20,863 nucleotides of DNA from MGBC102946 sp022793145. GTDB taxonomy: Bacteria; Bacillota_I; Bacilli_A; RF39; UBA660. The position numbers and the translations under genes are program-made. Under the pieces are notes generated by a model that saw nothing but the letters and a program-made list of their open reading frames with translations, was not told the origin of the DNA and searched no databases. Below, one piece after another: positions 4,565-12,575 of this stretch; positions within the stretch are counted from its first letter, which is position 1, and the number at the start of each line of letters is the position of its first letter. The stretch is taken from contig CANEDJ010000024.1 in the NCBI GenBank assembly GCA_947426265.1, positions 1-20,863 of the forward strand, read 5' to 3'.

Positions 4565-6641
4565 GTTTGCTCACATCCTCTAATACACTACCATTTTGGA
4601 TTTCAATTTTTTGATCAAACAAATCTAAATTATCCAATCGGTGAGATACCATAATAATTGTTTTGTTTGGATATCTTTTAAAAATTCGTTTTAAAATCCT
4701 TCTTTCCATATTACTATCAATTTGGCTTGTCGCTTCATCTAATAATAAAATGTTAAATGGCAATAAAAGTGTACGTGCTAAAACAATTCTTTGCCTTTCT
4801 CCACCAGAAAGGTTTGCTCCATTTTCTTCTAAAACAAAACGATGTCCTAATGGGTTTTTAGAAAGAATGGAATCTACTTCTACTATTTTTAAAACTTCTT
4901 GATAATTGGAATTTGGTTCTTTTCCAAGTAAAATATTTTCATAAATGGGGCCAGTCCATAATTGTTCTTTCATAGATATATATAGAATGTTATTTTTTAT
5001 AACATCCTCTTTATATTCTCTAATATCAATTCCATCTAAAAAAATAGTATTTTCTGGTGCTTCATAATATTTCATCAATAATTTTAAAATGGTACTTTTC
5101 CCATTTCCACTTTCTCCAATAAGTAGCACTTTACTTCCACTTTTAATCTGAAAAGAAAGATTTTTTAAGATAGGATGTTCAAAATAAGAAAATGTTAAAT
5201 TTTCAATTTTAATGTTCCCTTTTAAATCTTCCATATAAATTCCTAGCTCTTTTGTTTCTGAAAATAAGTTAGAAAGTCGCTTCCACGATACCTTCACTTT
5301 TTTAAAATCTTCCCCTAATTTTAGTAAGTTTCTAACTGGTTCTATAAAATACATAAATAACGAATGAAATAATAGCAGCGAGGAAATCGTCATTTCGTCT
5401 TTCGCTACTAAATAAATTCCCAAAGCTAAGAATGCTAATACAGAAAATTCATATAAAGATTGTCCTAATATTCCAGATTCATTTTGAATACATTCTAATG
5501 ATTTTACTCCTTCCGTATAGTCCATATATCGTTTCATCATTTCTTTCTTGGCGTGTCCTTTCAAATGACTACCAAATATCGTTTCATAACCTCCTAAAGT
5601 TTCAACCATATAAGAAGTAACAAGCGAATGATTTTCCTCTACTTCTTCCACTTTTGAAGCAATTCGCCTTTGATAAATCAGAAATAAAACAATATAGAAG
5701 AATAAAGTAAAAAGAGATATCAAAAATAATTTACTACTGATGAAGTATAAAACAATACCACTCATAAATAAAAGAGGTAAATCCATCAAAGATGATAACG
5801 TAAGAGTTGCTAGAAAGGATCTAATTACCCCTATATCTTCTATTCTAGAAATAATTTCTCCTGTGGTTCTGTTTTTAAAGTATCGATAAGGAAGATGAAG
5901 TATTTCTCCAATAATAAGATGCATAAATTTAAAATCAATTTTCTCATAAATATGAAAGAAAACTTTATTTCTAATAAAACTACTTCCATTTTTTAAAATT
6001 AAAAAAGATACATAAAGTAAAATAGAGCATAAAAGATAAGTCATTTCATCATGTATATTTAAAAGTGATACAAAATGTTCTAACATAAAAGAAAATAAAA
6101 TAGAGAAAATAGTTATAAAAGCAGATAAACAAATCATAGTTAAAAAAGGATTTTTTTCCTTTTTTAGCAAAGTAAAAAATTGATTTTTTAAAATATGATT
6201 GGGATTTTTATATAAAATTGGTACTTTAGGATAAAAGGTTAAGATAACATGTTGCCATATTTGTTCAAATTCTTTCAAATTCATTTTTTGAATTCCTTTG
6301 GATGGATCCCCTATGATCAGATATCCCTTCTTCATATTGATTTCATAAATGACAATATAATGATAATAACTTTTTTCTAATAAAACGTGTGCAATGCAAG
6401 GTAATATAATTGTTTCTCTTTGAAATTCCTCAAAGCTCCCTTCAATTCCTCTTGCTTCAAACCCATATTTTCTCGCAACTTCTATAATCCTAGCAGCACT
6501 CACTCCATCTTTGCTCACACCTAAATTATCTTTTAATTCTTCATAAGGAACATATCCTTGATAATATCGAATAATCATAGAAAGACAAGCAGCACCGCAA
6601 TCTTTATGATCTTCCTGCAATTCAATTGGATATTTATGCAT
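4557..6641 (-). CDS. C39 peptidase-containing ABC exporter for double-glycine leader peptides
   Basis: A 694-residue membrane protein that cleaves Gly-Gly leaders and exports the mature peptide with ATP. The N-terminal C39 cysteine protease domain (1-125) shows Cys15 (HKDCGAACLSM), His94 (YYHYIVIY) and Asp112 (GDPSKG). Six membrane segments follow (about 166-435). The nucleotide-binding domain has Walker A GESGNGKST (509-517), signature LSGGERQ (611-617), Walker B with Asp635/Glu636 and switch His667. The usual Q-loop glutamine appears to be methionine (YISMKEQLW, Met557), which is odd for the family. The ATG at 6641 is preferred because GAGGAGG lies eight bases before it; an upstream in-frame start has no such site. 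It heads an operon with an accessory gene and three small peptides, its likely substrates. Confidence 0.93.
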   Translation of the reverse strand: MHKYPIELQEDHKDCGAACLSMIIRYYQGYVPYEELKDNLGVSKDGVSAARIIEVARKYGFEARGIEGSFEEFQRETIILPCIAHVLLEKSYYHYIVIYEINMKKGYLIIGDPSKGIQKMNLKEFEQIWQHVILTFYPKVPILYKNPNHILKNQFFTLLKKEKNPFLTMICLSAFITIFSILFSFMLEHFVSLLNIHDEMTYLLCSILLYVSFLILKNGSSFIRNKVFFHIYEKIDFKFMHLIIGEILHLPYRYFKNRTTGEIISRIEDIGVIRSFLATLTLSSLMDLPLLFMSGIVLYFISSKLFLISLFTLFFYIVLFLIYQRRIASKVEEVEENHSLVTSYMVETLGGYETIFGSHLKGHAKKEMMKRYMDYTEGVKSLECIQNESGILGQSLYEFSVLAFLALGIYLVAKDEMTISSLLLFHSLFMYFIEPVRNLLKLGEDFKKVKVSWKRLSNLFSETKELGIYMEDLKGNIKIENLTFSYFEHPILKNLSFQIKSGSKVLLIGESGNGKSTILKLLMKYYEAPENTIFLDGIDIREYKEDVIKNNILYISMKEQLWTGPIYENILLGKEPNSNYQEVLKIVEVDSILSKNPLGHRFVLEENGANLSGGERQRIVLARTLLLPFNILLLDEATSQIDSNMERRILKRIFKRYPNKTIIMVSHRLDNLDLFDQKIEIQNGSVLEDVSKHE

Positions 6642-6672
6642 AACTTCTACCTCCTCACCCATAAGATACAAC

Positions 6673-6702
6673 AAAAAAAAACGAATATCCTAACTCGTTT
6701 TT
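6673..6702 (-). terminator. Terminator downstream of rsmD
   Basis: On the minus strand AAAACGA, a ten-base loop, TCGTTTT and a run of Ts. It separates rsmD from the peptide export operon. The long loop makes it weaker than the others in the window. Confidence 0.55.
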
Positions 6703-6717
6703 AAAATTTTAATATTT

Positions 6718-7221
6718 TTATATTTTTTTCCCATATGTTCGCATCTTTAAAAGCGAAAAGTCAGTATCATCGAATTGTTCTTCTTCATATTCACATACAA
6801 CAATTGCTCCTTTTTCTAAAAAGTCGTTCTTTTTTAAATATTGAAGAGTTGGTCCAATTAATTGTTTATGATAGGGAGGATCTAGAAAAACCAAGTTAAA
6901 TTTTTGTTTTATATGATCATGTAACTTAAATGCATCTGCATGAATAATAGTGATAGACTTCATTCCTTTGGTATTTTCTTTGATTGTATCAATTGCCACT
7001 TTACTTTGATCAACCAGTGTAACATAATTAGCGCCATTACTAAGTGCTTCAATTCCTAAAGATCCGCTCCCCGCATACAAATCTAAACAATTTGAACCTT
7101 TAATGTCATTTTGAATCATTGCAAATAAAGATTCTTTTACTCGATCCATTGTAGGTCTTGTTCCATCAATATCAAATCCTTTTAAGTTACGTCCTTTATA
7201 AATTCCACTAATAATTCTCAA
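6718..7221 (-). CDS. rsmD: 16S rRNA (guanine966-N2)-methyltransferase
   Basis: Methylates G966 of 16S rRNA using S-adenosylmethionine in the assembled small subunit. Visible motifs: N-terminal MRIISGIYKGRNLKG, GTRPTMDRVKESLF (20-33), the SAM loop CLDLYAGSGSLGIEAL (45-60) and the catalytic DPPY (114-117). At 167 residues it is a little shorter than the usual 180-190, lacking some of the C-terminal tail. The start is a TTG at 7221 with GAGGAA close before it; it is chosen because the family N-terminus MR(V/I)ISG begins exactly there. It follows YlbE, as in the Bacillus ylb region. Confidence 0.94.
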   Translation of the reverse strand: MRIISGIYKGRNLKGFDIDGTRPTMDRVKESLFAMIQNDIKGSNCLDLYAGSGSLGIEALSNGANYVTLVDQSKVAIDTIKENTKGMKSITIIHADAFKLHDHIKQKFNLVFLDPPYHKQLIGPTLQYLKKNDFLEKGAIVVCEYEEEQFDDTDFSLLKMRTYGKKI

Positions 7222-7257
7222 ACTTCCTCACTTCTTTCGTATACTATTACAATTTTT

Positions 7258-7301
7258 GGGAATGAATAATAACGTGAGCAATCACACATATTATTACTCC
7301 C
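7258..7301. repeat. Long imperfect hairpin before rsmD
   Basis: An inverted repeat of about 20 bases per arm (GGGAATGAATAATA against TATTATTACTCCC, continuing into GTGA/TCAC), with two bulges and a four-base loop. It lies in the rsmD leader between the ylbE stop and rsmD. No T-run follows, so it is not a standard terminator; it could be an RNA processing site, a protein-bound leader element or a small repeat copy. Confidence 0.5.
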
Positions 7302-7305
7302 CTTT

Positions 7306-7323
7306 AAGAGCGAATTCGCTCTT
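7306..7323. repeat. 18-bp perfect palindrome after ylbE
   Basis: AAGAGCGAA followed by its exact complement TTCGCTCTT, centred on an EcoRI-type GAATTC. The T-rich flank (TTTTTATTTT) lies on the plus-strand side, so as a terminator it would better suit plus-strand transcription although flanking genes are on the minus strand. It may still act as a weak terminator or mRNA 3' end stabiliser for ylbD-ylbE. Confidence 0.6.
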
Positions 7324-7324
7324 T

Positions 7325-7546
7325 TTATTTTAATGTTCCCATAATAGATTCAATCATCTCCAATGTTTCTAACGCTTTATTAATTTTATCAGATGGACGC
7401 AATTTATAATTTGCTTTTACTTCCTCTTCAAACGTTCTAATCATTCCTGGCTCACGATTTAGAATTTTATACCAATTAGAGTTTTCTCTAATATATTTAC
7501 TAAAATAAGGGTTATTCTTGAGCGCAAATTGTGTTTCTAGTGTCAT
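7325..7546 (-). CDS. ylbE: YlbE-like protein
   Basis: A 73-residue protein resembling the YlbE family of Bacilli, of unknown function. The family look is in FALKNNPYFSKYIRENSNWY followed by LNREPGMIRTFEEEVK, the pattern of a short helical protein with an Asn-Pro turn and aromatic residues. The ATG at 7546 shares its A with the TAA stop of the preceding gene (TAATG), so it is translationally coupled to YlbD. The order YlbD-YlbE-RsmD mirrors Bacillus subtilis and supports the assignment. No membrane segment. Confidence 0.78.
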   Translation of the reverse strand: MTLETQFALKNNPYFSKYIRENSNWYKILNREPGMIRTFEEEVKANYKLRPSDKINKALETLEMIESIMGTLK

Positions 7547-7908
7547 TAATCTTCGAAATGCTTATAAAGCGGCCGAGGCTTATATTCAGTCTTGGTCTCT
7601 TCTTTGGTATCTTTGCCAGTCAAATCTTGTACAACACTCAAAACCCTTTGAATACTACTAACTCCATTTTGAACACTATCCAAATCAATATTTTTTAAAA
7701 GTCCCATTAAATCTGTCAAAGATGCCATTCCTGCAACTGGAGCAACTACTTCAGCAACTCCTAGATAAGGTTTCCAAGTTGTCTCATCTTCTCCATATAA
7801 GTCATAAAGTTCATAGAACTTCTGCCAACTCATCTCACCACTTTTTGTATATTTAATTAGCTTTGGATTTTTTTTTACAAATCCTTTAAAATCTTCTATA
7901 TTTGCCAT
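7546..7908 (-). CDS. ylbD: YlbD-family protein
   Basis: A 120-residue protein resembling YlbD of Bacillus, annotated there as a putative spore coat protein though many non-spore-formers carry the family. The diagnostic part is the N-terminus, FKGFVKKNPKLIKYTKSG followed by SWQKFYELYDLYGEDE, a helical pair with a conserved tryptophan. The middle is hydrophobic (about 48-65) with no clear signal; the C-terminus is charged (KPRPLYKHFED). The start is placed at 7908 because AGGTGG lies just before that ATG; a GTG nine bases upstream overlaps this ribosome site. It is the first gene of ylbD-ylbE-rsmD. Confidence 0.78.
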   Translation of the reverse strand: MANIEDFKGFVKKNPKLIKYTKSGEMSWQKFYELYDLYGEDETTWKPYLGVAEVVAPVAGMASLTDLMGLLKNIDLDSVQNGVSSIQRVLSVVQDLTGKDTKEETKTEYKPRPLYKHFED

Positions 7909-7980
7909 GATAACCACCTATAAATAATATATGTGATTATTTTTTTTTATTTCCTATTAGACTATTTAAATGAATAAAAC

Positions 7981-8538
7981 TTAAAAATCGGTTCTAATTT
8001 CAAATAGAACAACTTGATCATGGTAGATTCCAAGTGGAATATCATATACTGCACACTCCAAAATAACATCTAATAAATCATGTTCTACAATATACTTGTA
8101 TAAAATATCAAATCCAGGAATTTCATTTAAAATCTTATCAAATAAATCTGTTTTTAAATTAAAGTCTGGAAGATTTTCATCTTCTCTTCCACTATAATCT
8201 TCATTCCTGTATGCAATCATCCAAACATCTCCATTTGAAGATATCATAATATCACCATTCAATAACAAATGATCTAAAAAGTTGCTAGAACTGACATTAA
8301 TGGAAAAGACATCAAAATTCTTTGAAAATTCAATGACCTCTTCTTTTGGAACATTGATTTTGCTTTTTATATGACCAACCTTTGATTTACTTCTAACAGC
8401 ATAATACTGATAGGAATATCGATCTAAAAATTCTTGAATTCTTGCTTCTTCTCCTGAATGAAATAACTCTTCTTCGAATTGATTAAGCTTTAATTCTTTT
8501 ATTTTCTGAATACTTTCTAATTTACTTTTTATTTGCAT
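7981..8538 (-). CDS. Unrecognised conserved-looking 185-residue cytosolic protein
   Basis: No family recognised. The N-terminal 30 residues are a charged helix (KIKELKLNQFEEELF), then an alpha/beta body with YYAVRSKSKVGH, FSINVSSSNFLDHLLLNG and a C-terminal PLGIYHDQVVLFEIRTDF that reads like a compact globular domain. No signal peptide or membrane helix. The ATG at 8538 follows GGAAGGG by eight bases, and an extended -10 (TGATATAAT) lies about 27 bases upstream. It stands alone between the GH3 terminator and ylbD. Confidence 0.75.
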   Translation of the reverse strand: MQIKSKLESIQKIKELKLNQFEEELFHSGEEARIQEFLDRYSYQYYAVRSKSKVGHIKSKINVPKEEVIEFSKNFDVFSINVSSSNFLDHLLLNGDIMISSNGDVWMIAYRNEDYSGREDENLPDFNLKTDLFDKILNEIPGFDILYKYIVEHDLLDVILECAVYDIPLGIYHDQVVLFEIRTDF

Positions 8539-8564
8539 ACATTAACCCTTCCACATTTTTATAT

Positions 8565-8573
8565 ATTATATCA
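8565..8573 (-). promoter_or_regulatory. Extended -10 promoter of the 185-residue gene
   Basis: TGA-TATAAT on the minus strand; the -35 region is only T-rich, which an extended -10 tolerates. Lies directly after the GH3 terminator. Confidence 0.6.
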
Positions 8574-8581
8574 TGTTATTT

Positions 8582-8608
8582 AAAAAAAAACAGCTAACAA
8601 TGTTAACT
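8582..8608 (-). terminator. Terminator of the GH3 gene
   Basis: On the minus strand AGTTAAC-ATT-GTTAGCT (one G-T pair) followed by nine Ts, starting at the GH3 stop codon. Confidence 0.85.
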
Positions 8609-9953
8609 ATTTTTGGTTTTCATAGAGTAAACCTTTGGCATATTTCCAAGCTAAAATACGTGTTACTCTATCATTAATAACATCTTCACTAAGATTATTA
8701 TTCTCTACCGCACTTTTTACTTCTTTGATACTCTCCTCATAATCTGTCACAATTAATAAATCATTTCCAGCAAGAAGTGCTTTTACTACTTTTTTATCAA
8801 TATCTTTGGTTGCTCCCATTGATAAGTCATCGGTAATAATAACTCCAGTAAAATTTAAATCTTCTCTTAATATATTATGAATTGGAATCGATAATGAAGC
8901 TGGATTTGATGAGTCGATATTTGTTACTGTATTATGACCAACAAGAACAGCTTCAGCTCCTGCTTCAATTCCTGCTTTAAATGGCGGGATATCATTTTTT
9001 AAAATACTATCATAAGTTCTTGAATCTGTTACACTTCCTGTATGTGTATCTGGATTGTTTCCATATCCTGGAAAATGTTTTAATGTATAAGATACTGTTC
9101 CACCTTTACTAGCTTTAATAACTGTCTCTGCAAATTTAGAAGTAGTTGTTGTATCTTCTTGCAATGATCTAGAGTACATATAATCAGATGGTGTTGTAGA
9201 AACATCCACAACAGGAGCTAAATTTAAATTTATACCTAAATCTGCAAGCAATAAACTTTTTTCTACTGTATCATCTTTTATTCTTTCTAACCCGCCATCT
9301 TGATATAACTCACTTGGAGATAAAAATGGAGTATCTTTTAAATTTTTATTATTGCTTATTCTAACGACGCTTCCACCTTCTTCATCTACAGCCATTAAAA
9401 GGGGAATTTTAGCAGCTGATTGTACTTCTTTAATCATAGAAATTACTTCATTTTTTGTTTTACCTTGAAAGTCGCGTGCAAATAATACATATCCTCCAAA
9501 ACCATTTTGTTTTGCAATATTAGCAGCATCTTTATCAGGAAAACGAACCAAAAACAACTGTCCTATTTTCTCATCTAATGACATTGTTTCCAATTTTTTT
9601 TCTGCAAATGTATAATAATCTTTAAAAATTCCATCTTTTGATTCTGTTTTCTTATTTGTTGATGATCTTGCATAATCTTTGATCTTTATGTCTTGTATAT
9701 CTTTGTTTGGATCTAGTAATCCAGTATAACTAATAACTACATCATCCCCAATTTCTAAAATGAAATCTTCTAGTTTAAATTTATAAACTACATCATTATC
9801 GTCTTGTACAATTACATAATCCTCATTTGTCATTAGAACTCTTCCATTTACTTGCTTTAAAGTTTCTTCTTTATTACTCATACAAAAATATGTAATTGTT
9901 CCAATGAGTAAAACAAGTGCTAAAGAAAGTCCTATCCATATTTCTTTTTTCAC
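8607..9953 (-). CDS. Membrane-anchored GH3 beta-N-acetylhexosaminidase (NagZ-like)
   Basis: A 448-residue glycoside hydrolase family 3 enzyme expected to remove terminal N-acetylglucosamine from cell-wall fragments outside the membrane. Residues 6-23 form a membrane anchor or uncleaved signal (IWIGLSLALVLLIGTITYF); no good lipobox precedes Cys24. Residues 32-95 are a small beta-rich domain, then the GH3 barrel from about 120. KHFPGYGNN with DTH gives the Asp302-His304 acid/base dyad of NagZ-type GH3, and ITDDLSMGA gives the nucleophile Asp375. DEEGG (190-194) is also conserved. The start is a GTG at 9953 with AAAGGA eight bases before it. It stands alone, with its own terminator. Confidence 0.9.
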   Translation of the reverse strand: MKKEIWIGLSLALVLLIGTITYFCMSNKEETLKQVNGRVLMTNEDYVIVQDDNDVVYKFKLEDFILEIGDDVVISYTGLLDPNKDIQDIKIKDYARSSTNKKTESKDGIFKDYYTFAEKKLETMSLDEKIGQLFLVRFPDKDAANIAKQNGFGGYVLFARDFQGKTKNEVISMIKEVQSAAKIPLLMAVDEEGGSVVRISNNKNLKDTPFLSPSELYQDGGLERIKDDTVEKSLLLADLGINLNLAPVVDVSTTPSDYMYSRSLQEDTTTTSKFAETVIKASKGGTVSYTLKHFPGYGNNPDTHTGSVTDSRTYDSILKNDIPPFKAGIEAGAEAVLVGHNTVTNIDSSNPASLSIPIHNILREDLNFTGVIITDDLSMGATKDIDKKVVKALLAGNDLLIVTDYEESIKEVKSAVENNNLSEDVINDRVTRILAWKYAKGLLYENQK

Positions 9954-10020
9954 AAACTCATTCCTTTCTACTCTTTATTAAAAGTATATTCTGAATTTCT
10001 TCTTTCATGCAGAGAATAGG

Positions 10021-10046
10021 AAAAAGATATTAGAAACCTAATATCT
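10021..10046 (-). terminator. Terminator of parE-parC
   Basis: Minus-strand AGATATTAG-GTTT-CTAATATCT followed by Ts: a perfect 9-bp stem beginning at the parC stop codon. Confidence 0.88.
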
Positions 10047-12564
10047 ATACTGTAAAGTCATCTAAGAAATCATGAATCGTCATAATCTTTTCATCTACTT
10101 TTTCCAAATCAATTATTTCTTCTTGCTGTTTTTCAATCTCTTTTTCTGTTAGTTTATCTTTTCTCTTTAAACTAGACATGATAAATACTTCTGCTATTTT
10201 TTCTCTTGTAATCGTACTACCTGTAGAATATCGATCTGCAATTGGTAGTTCTGTTATTTTAAATGGATTAATCTCTGATCTTGTCTTAACTCCCATGATA
10301 GTATGTCCTTCTACAATAAACGCATTCATAATTTCATAAGGATTCGTTTTTACATCACGAATAGCAAGTACTCCTCGCCTTGCACGAGCGGTTTTTTCAA
10401 ACTCAGAGATTTTTACTCTTTTTCCTGTATTCTTTGTAGTAAAGATTGTAATATATGGGATATTATCATCAAATAAAAGCCCAGTTCTCACTTCATCTTC
10501 TTTTAAAGTAATTGCTTTTACGCCACTTGATTTAAGCCCAGTTACTGGAATTTCATCAGTATTATAACGGAGTCCATATCCGCTTTTGGTAATGACAAAA
10601 ACTTCTTCTCCTTGATGATCAACTACACTGACAATTCTATCGCTTCCTTTTAATTTCATTGCAGTCATAGGTTTTGAATAACGCTGTACTTTAAAATCTG
10701 ATAATTTGGTCCGTTTTACCATTCCCTCTTTTGAAAACATTGTAATATAACTGTTTTCTTCAAAGTTATAAACTGGAACACTTGCAACAATAGCTTCTCC
10801 TGCTTCTATCTTTATAATATTGCTGATATGTTTTCCAAGTTCTTTCCATTTTAAATCTGGAAGTTCATGAACTGGTATATATAAATAATTTCCTAAATCT
10901 GTAAATACTAAAATGGTGTCTAAAGTATTCATTTCATAAATTCCTAGCGGATAGTCCCCTTCTTTTAATGCTGTTTCATCTTCACTCGCACTATAACTTC
11001 TAGTAGTTACTCGCTTGACATAGCCCTCTTTTGTTACAACAACAATACAATCTTCTTTTGGTATCATTGATGTTGTATCTATTTTGATTTCAACAAGTTC
11101 ATCTTCAATCTGTGTTTTTCTAGAAACTGCATACTCTTTTTTTATTGCTCGAAGTTCTTCTTTCATCACATTTTTTAGTTTATTTTCATCACTCAAAATT
11201 GCTTCTAATCCTTTTACAATAAGTTCTAACCGTTTATATTCTTCTTCTAATTCTGTAACATCTGTATTGGTTAAACGATATAGTTGTAATTTCACAATAG
11301 CATCTGCCTGAAGTTCACTAAAACCAAATTTCTTAACCAAATTGATCACTGCATCACTTTTATCTTTACTAGAACGAATTGTTGCTATCACTTCGTCTAA
11401 AATAGACATCATTTTTAAGAAGCCTTCTACAATATGCATTCTTGCTTTCGCTGTTTCTAAATCAAATTTTGTTCTTTTTTCAATAACTTCTTTTTGATGG
11501 GCAATATAAGCATCTAATATTTCTAAAATCCCTAAAGTCATTGGCCTTCTATTTACAATTGCTACCATATTAAAGTTATATGATACTTGTAAATCAGTAT
11601 TTTTTAATAAATAATTAATAATTAAATCCTGATTGGCGTCTTTCTTTAAATCAATAACAATGGTTTCTGGATGTTCCAAATCTGATTCATCACGCACTTC
11701 TGATATTCCTTCTATTTTTTTATCGATGCGAATATCATCAATTTTCTTAACCAAAGCTGCTTTATTTACTTCATAAGGAATTTCACTGATCACAATCTGA
11801 TCTTTTCCTTTATTTTTTACAAATTCATATTTGGACTGTACCATAATACGTCCTCTGCCAGTTGTATAGGCATCTAATAAACCATTTTTACCTCTTGCAA
11901 TTCCACCAGTTGGAAAATCTGGTCCTTTCACAATTTCTAAAATTGTTTCTAAATGACAGTTTGGACTATCAATTCTTTTTACTGTTGCATCTATAATTTC
12001 TCCTAAGTTATGAGGAGGTATATTGGTGGCATACCCTGCACTGATCCCATTAGAACCATTGACAAGTAAATTTGGAAACTTTGCTGGTAAAACAGTTGGC
12101 TCTTTTAAAGTGTCATCATAATTAGGTGCCCAAACAATAGTTTCTTTATCCAAGTCTTTTAATAGTTCATTACTAATCTTTGCTAGCCTTGCTTCTGTAT
12201 AACGCATTGCAGCTGCTCCATCTCCATCCATGGAACCATTATTTCCATGCATATCAACATAAATGGTATTTTGTTTCCACCACTGGCTCATACGTACTAA
12301 TGCTTCATAAATACTAGAATCTCCATGTGGGTGATAAAATCCCATAACATTTCCAACTGTTTTGGCCGATTTTTTGTAACCTTTATCATAAGTATTGTGA
12401 TCACGATACATTGCATATAGAATTCTTCTTTGAACAGGTTTTAATCCGTCCCTTACATCTGGCAAGGCACGATCTTGAATAATTGCTTTGGCATAACTTC
12501 CAAAGCGCTCTCCCATTATTTCTTCTAAGGAATAATCATATATTCTTTTTATTATTTCTTCCAT
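10045..12564 (-). CDS. parC: DNA topoisomerase IV subunit A
   Basis: An 839-residue subunit that cuts and rejoins DNA to unlink sister chromosomes; works as ParC2ParE2. The winged-helix/tower region is clear: ERFGSYAKAIIQDRALPDVR, KPVQRRILYAM (42-52), HPHGDSSIYEALVRMSQ (78-94) and the catalytic Tyr122 in AAMRYTEARL. YVDMHGNNGSMDGDGAAAMR favours ParC over GyrA. The C-terminal beta-propeller (about 490-810) is followed by an acidic tail. Ser83 and Glu87, equivalent to the classic quinolone-resistance positions, are in the sensitive-type state. AGGGGGA precedes the ATG. It starts 11 bases after parE and shares its transcript. Confidence 0.95.
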   Translation of the reverse strand: MEEIIKRIYDYSLEEIMGERFGSYAKAIIQDRALPDVRDGLKPVQRRILYAMYRDHNTYDKGYKKSAKTVGNVMGFYHPHGDSSIYEALVRMSQWWKQNTIYVDMHGNNGSMDGDGAAAMRYTEARLAKISNELLKDLDKETIVWAPNYDDTLKEPTVLPAKFPNLLVNGSNGISAGYATNIPPHNLGEIIDATVKRIDSPNCHLETILEIVKGPDFPTGGIARGKNGLLDAYTTGRGRIMVQSKYEFVKNKGKDQIVISEIPYEVNKAALVKKIDDIRIDKKIEGISEVRDESDLEHPETIVIDLKKDANQDLIINYLLKNTDLQVSYNFNMVAIVNRRPMTLGILEILDAYIAHQKEVIEKRTKFDLETAKARMHIVEGFLKMMSILDEVIATIRSSKDKSDAVINLVKKFGFSELQADAIVKLQLYRLTNTDVTELEEEYKRLELIVKGLEAILSDENKLKNVMKEELRAIKKEYAVSRKTQIEDELVEIKIDTTSMIPKEDCIVVVTKEGYVKRVTTRSYSASEDETALKEGDYPLGIYEMNTLDTILVFTDLGNYLYIPVHELPDLKWKELGKHISNIIKIEAGEAIVASVPVYNFEENSYITMFSKEGMVKRTKLSDFKVQRYSKPMTAMKLKGSDRIVSVVDHQGEEVFVITKSGYGLRYNTDEIPVTGLKSSGVKAITLKEDEVRTGLLFDDNIPYITIFTTKNTGKRVKISEFEKTARARRGVLAIRDVKTNPYEIMNAFIVEGHTIMGVKTRSEINPFKITELPIADRYSTGSTITREKIAEVFIMSSLKRKDKLTEKEIEKQQEEIIDLEKVDEKIMTIHDFLDDFTV

Positions 12565-12575
12565 GTTATTTCCCC

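Noticed and set aside
7306..7323. Plus-strand intrinsic terminator
   Set aside because: The T-run favours plus-strand direction, but no plus-strand gene or promoter lies to its left, so it is listed as a palindrome only.
11084..11311. Plus-strand open frame inside parC
   Set aside because: Antisense to a highly conserved gene, serine-rich low-complexity translation, no ribosome site. The same applies to the plus-strand frames at 3256, 4229, 4663, 5432, 17324, 18780 and 20406 and to the alternative minus frame at 17546.
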